Source: Halobacillus naozhouensis (GTDB lineage Bacteria > Bacillota > Bacilli > Bacillales > Halobacillaceae). From it: a stretch of 64,000 nucleotides of DNA. The translations under genes were made by a program, and so were the position numbers. The notes below the pieces were generated by a model. The model was not told the DNA's origin and did not search any database. It worked only from the letters and a program-made list of their open reading frames with translations. The stretch spans positions 3,348,001 to 3,412,000 of the forward strand of contig NZ_CP121671.1 of NCBI RefSeq assembly GCF_029714185.1, given 5' to 3'. Positions 61,903-64,000 of this stretch are shown piece after piece; the first letter of the stretch is position 1, and every line of letters starts with the position of its first letter.

Positions 61903-62240
61903 TTACTTACTGCTCTTCGTCTTGGTCCTTTTGTTTCTTTGCAAATCCTCCAGATAATCGTCCAAGCGATTAAACCGCTCATTCCAAACGTTCTGGAAAG
62001 AGTGCAGCCAGTCGTTAAGTTCCTGGAACGGTTGTGGGCGAAGCTTATAAATTCGACGATTGGCATCGCATCCACCTCTACAAGCCCAGCATCCATTAGC
62101 ACACGAAGATGCTTGGAAGTTTGCGGTTGATTGAGTCCAAGACACTTGGCAACTTCCCCTACAGAAAGAGGGCCATCTTTCAAAAGTTCAACAATCTGTA
62201 AACGATTCGGTTCAGATAAAGTCTTAAATGTTATATTCAT
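61903..62240 (-). pseudogene. ArsR family regulator, frameshifted
   Basis: The first frame gives a normal ArsR HTH: MNITFKTLSEPNRLQIVELL, GDGP-like KDGPLSVGEVAKCLGLNQPQ, TSKHLRVLMDAGLVEVDA. Then the correct continuation ANRRIYKLRPQPFQELNDWL and HSFQNVWNERFNRLDDYLED is in another frame, ending at 61903. One base is missing near 62068. ArsR genes of this type normally pair with AHSA1 genes, as here. Confidence 0.85.
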
Positions 62241-62292
62241 GGTCGCTTCTTCTTTCTTCCCGATTCAACGTAACACCATGTATTTGGCTAGT

Positions 62293-62799
62293 TTACTGAA
62301 TTTCTCCTAAATGTTTTCCCAAGTTGTTAATGGTCTCTTTTAGACCTTCCATCATTCCCATATCCATGGTTGCTCTAAGATCTTGAGCCGACGGCAATTG
62401 AATATTGACTGTAAGTTTGGTCTGTCCTTCCTTTTCCACGAACGTCACTGTAGCCTAGTGCTCAGGAAGAGGGCCTTCAATTGGGTTAGCTTTTTCATCT
62501 GATAAGGTGCTGGTGTAAACGATCTTCTCAGGCTCCACAATTTCTTGATATACACATCTGGACCAATGTCTGTCACCCTCAGGCGATTCAAAGCAATAGT
62601 GCCAGATACCACCAGGGCGAAGATCAATGCTGCAGACTGGCATCGTAAATCCACCTGGTGCCCACCATTGAGATACATGCTCGGGCTCAGTGAATGCCTT
62701 AAAAACAAGTTCACGCGGTGCATTAAAGATACGCTCTAGGGTGAATCCCCTCTCCCCAACGTTTGTAGTAAGGGTTGCCAATTCATTGCTTTCTGCCAT
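62293..62799 (-). pseudogene. AHSA1/SRPBCC family protein with in-frame TAG
   Basis: ATG 62799 behind GGGGAGG. The N-terminal 114 residues (FTLERIFNAPRELVFKAFTE, PEHVSQWWAPGGFTMPVCSI, EIVEPEKIVYTSTLSDEKAN) are typical AHSA1. After EGPLPEH a TAG (62455-62457) stops the frame, and the same frame continues ATVTFVEKEGQTKLTVNIQL, PSAQDLRATMDMGMMEGLKE and TINNLGKHLGEIQ to TAA 62293. A single nonsense mutation therefore splits a full-length gene. Confidence 0.88.
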
Positions 62800-62877
62800 T
62801 GTAACCTCCCCTTTATATATTGGACGCAGTCTTGTATGAGACTGTGTCTTCTTATGAATACAGTATACTTCATAAAG

Positions 62878-62899
62878 AATATTCCTTTAAAGGAATATT
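62878..62899. promoter_or_regulatory. Palindrome upstream of the AHSA1-arsR group
   Basis: AATATTCC TTTAAA GGAATATT, perfectly symmetric, about 80 bases before the AHSA1 start. Possible ArsR-type operator; no T run follows. Confidence 0.5.
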
Positions 62900-62931
62900 T
62901 AGTAAAGATTTAGCTTATTTAACTCATACAA

Positions 62932-62972
62932 ACTAAAAAACTCCGACAACCTTTCCTAAGGTGTCGGAGTTC
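62932..62972 (-). terminator. Terminator of the BCCT transporter gene
   Basis: On the minus strand AACTCCGACACCTT and AAGGTTGTCGGAGTT pair with a small bulge, followed by TTTTT. It lies 21 bases after the stop. Confidence 0.9.
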
Positions 62973-62993
62973 ATTCCATTTCGCAAAAAAGCC

Positions 62994-64000
62994 CTATGAA
63001 TCTTTATTCCGTGTTTCTTCAATGATACCTTGTTCTTTAGCTAGCTTCTTTGCAATCCGAGGCGCGTGCCATAACAAAGGAAGCATTAAAATCGAGACGG
63101 GCACAGCCGCAATCACGACAAATGACTGTAAGGCCCCTATTCCTCCCCCGCCAATTTTAATTAAAATCGTAGCAATCACAGCCATAATCACGGCCCAGAA
63201 CACACGAATCATTTTCGGAGGATTCCCTGTCCCTGTCACACTCATTGAGATCGAATAGGCCATCGAGTCAACGGTCGTGACGACGAAGAGCATGGTTAAA
63301 ATCAAAAAGACGAATGGCATCATAAATCCTAATGGCATTTTCTCTGCAATGGCGATGATCGCCGCTGGCAGTCCGCCTTCCATTAATGGAGCGCTGATGG
63401 AACCAGCATTTTTCAACTCCTGATAAATGCCTGTTCCGCCTAGAATGGTAAACCAAAAGTTGGCGGCCAAGGGTGCGATAATAGCGACCACAAGGAACAC
63501 CTCTCTGATCTTGCGCCCTCCAGCGATTCTAGCCACAAGCAGAGAAACTAGCGGGCCAAAACCTATAAACCAGCCGAAGAAAAAGAGCATCCAGCTGCCC
63601 AGCCATTCCTGATCAGCGCGAAACGTACTAATCGAAATAAATTCATTTGTGTACATTCCAAAAGATGAGATAAAGGAATCAATGATAAACCCGCCGGGGC
63701 CAAATAGCAATAAGAAGAAAGCAATGGTCACTGCCATCACCACATTTACTTTACTTAACCATTGGATTCCTTTTTCAATACCAGTTAACGTAGAGATTAA
63801 AACAACAGTAATGAGAGCTAAAATGATGAACACCTGTGTCGTAAATGTATCAGGCCATCCAAATACCGCATTGACCCCATAACTAACTTGTAAGCCAAGG
63901 AAGCCAATAGGGCCGATCGTTCCAGCCGCTGCTCCAATAATACAGAACACATCAGCCAGTGTTCCCCAAATGCTGTCACGAATTTTTTCGCCAAAAATAG
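62994..64000 (-). CDS. BCCT family transporter, C-terminal part (partial at window end)
   Basis: The frame is open to base 64000; the apparent GTG at 63950 is internal, since upstream codons read TLADVF before CIIGAAAGTIG. About 335 residues with seven or more membrane segments: GIEKGIQWLSKVNVVMA, SWMLFFFGWFIGFGPLVSLL, VARIAGGRKIREVFLV, NFWFTILGGTGIYQEL, VTTVDSMAYSISMSVTG. The Trp/Phe-rich substrate region of the BCCT family is partly visible. Imports betaine, choline or a similar zwitterion, possibly taurine. Confidence 0.93.
   Translation of the reverse strand, partial: IFGEKIRDSIWGTLADVFCIIGAAAGTIGPIGFLGLQVSYGVNAVFGWPDTFTTQVFIILALITVVLISTLTGIEKGIQWLSKVNVVMAVTIAFFLLLFGPGGFIIDSFISSFGMYTNEFISISTFRADQEWLGSWMLFFFGWFIGFGPLVSLLVARIAGGRKIREVFLVVAIIAPLAANFWFTILGGTGIYQELKNAGSISAPLMEGGLPAAIIAIAEKMPLGFMMPFVFLILTMLFVVTTVDSMAYSISMSVTGTGNPPKMIRVFWAVIMAVIATILIKIGGGGIGALQSFVVIAAVPVSILMLPLLWHAPRIAKKLAKEQGIIEETRNKDS

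Noticed and set aside
1..64000. tRNA, rRNA, CRISPR arrays, riboswitches, prophage or integron parts
   Set aside because: No cloverleaf, regularly spaced repeat, known riboswitch core or phage structural gene was seen; a tool-based search would be needed to exclude small ones.

Overview
The window reads as chromosomal DNA of a spore-forming, probably halophilic or alkaliphilic member of the Bacillaceae. The reasons are strong GGAGG-type ribosome sites, an RsfA-family sporulation regulator, CcpA-type cre sites, a BCCT osmolyte transporter and two TRAP systems. The genus cannot be fixed from sequence alone. Most genes lie on the minus strand and serve the uptake and breakdown of unusual carbon acids.

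Region 1 (1-6.1 kb) is mixed housekeeping: the C-terminal part of pyruvate phosphate dikinase, a small unknown protein, a D-2-hydroxyacid dehydrogenase, a NosL-like Cys-rich protein, a DinB protein, a SAM methyltransferase and a secreted peptidase-C15-like protein with Ser where the catalytic Cys is expected.

Region 2 (6.3-29.0 kb, all minus strand) is the most interesting part. A large aldonic/sugar-acid catabolic cluster holds a YjhG-type aldonate dehydratase, a three-gene UxaA-type dehydratase, a DapA-type aldolase, two FAH-family enzymes, a ketoglutarate-semialdehyde dehydrogenase, a 2-hydroxyacid dehydrogenase, a TRAP transporter with two binding proteins and an IclR regulator. It carries two LarA-type nickel-pincer enzymes, and the whole cofactor pathway is split across its two ends: LarE on the left; LarB, LarC1, LarC2 and a NiCoT-like permease on the right. 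A shared palindrome overlapping the -10 boxes in front of at least three units is a candidate IclR operator. I infer a nickel-dependent 2-hydroxy-acid epimerase/racemase built into a Weimberg/Dahms-like sugar-acid pathway.

Region 3 (29.6-42.1 kb) has an aldo/keto reductase, a frameshifted cobT, and a LacI-controlled hexuronate operon (kdgK, Ldh2-type dehydrogenase, TRAP P-Q-M, zinc dehydrogenase, uxuA, SDR, KDPG aldolase) that leads fructuronate/mannonate to KDPG, then to pyruvate and glyceraldehyde-3-phosphate. Region 4 (42.1-47.8 kb) is decayed: a structured noncoding stretch, RsfA, a small lipoprotein, a doubly frameshifted lipoprotein, an APC permease and an amidohydrolase pseudogene.

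Region 5 (48-55.7 kb) is a taurine dissimilation cluster: GntR regulator, alanine dehydrogenase, taurine-pyruvate aminotransferase, LysR regulator, sulfoacetaldehyde acetyltransferase and a YeiH-type putative sulfate/sulfite exporter. Region 6 (56-64 kb) has a MocR regulator divergent from two EamA exporters, relics of an EamA gene, a histidine kinase and an IS21-type istB, two lipoprotein/small-enzyme genes, a broken ArsR/AHSA1 group and the C-terminal part of a BCCT transporter. No tRNA, rRNA, CRISPR array or intact insertion sequence was recognised.
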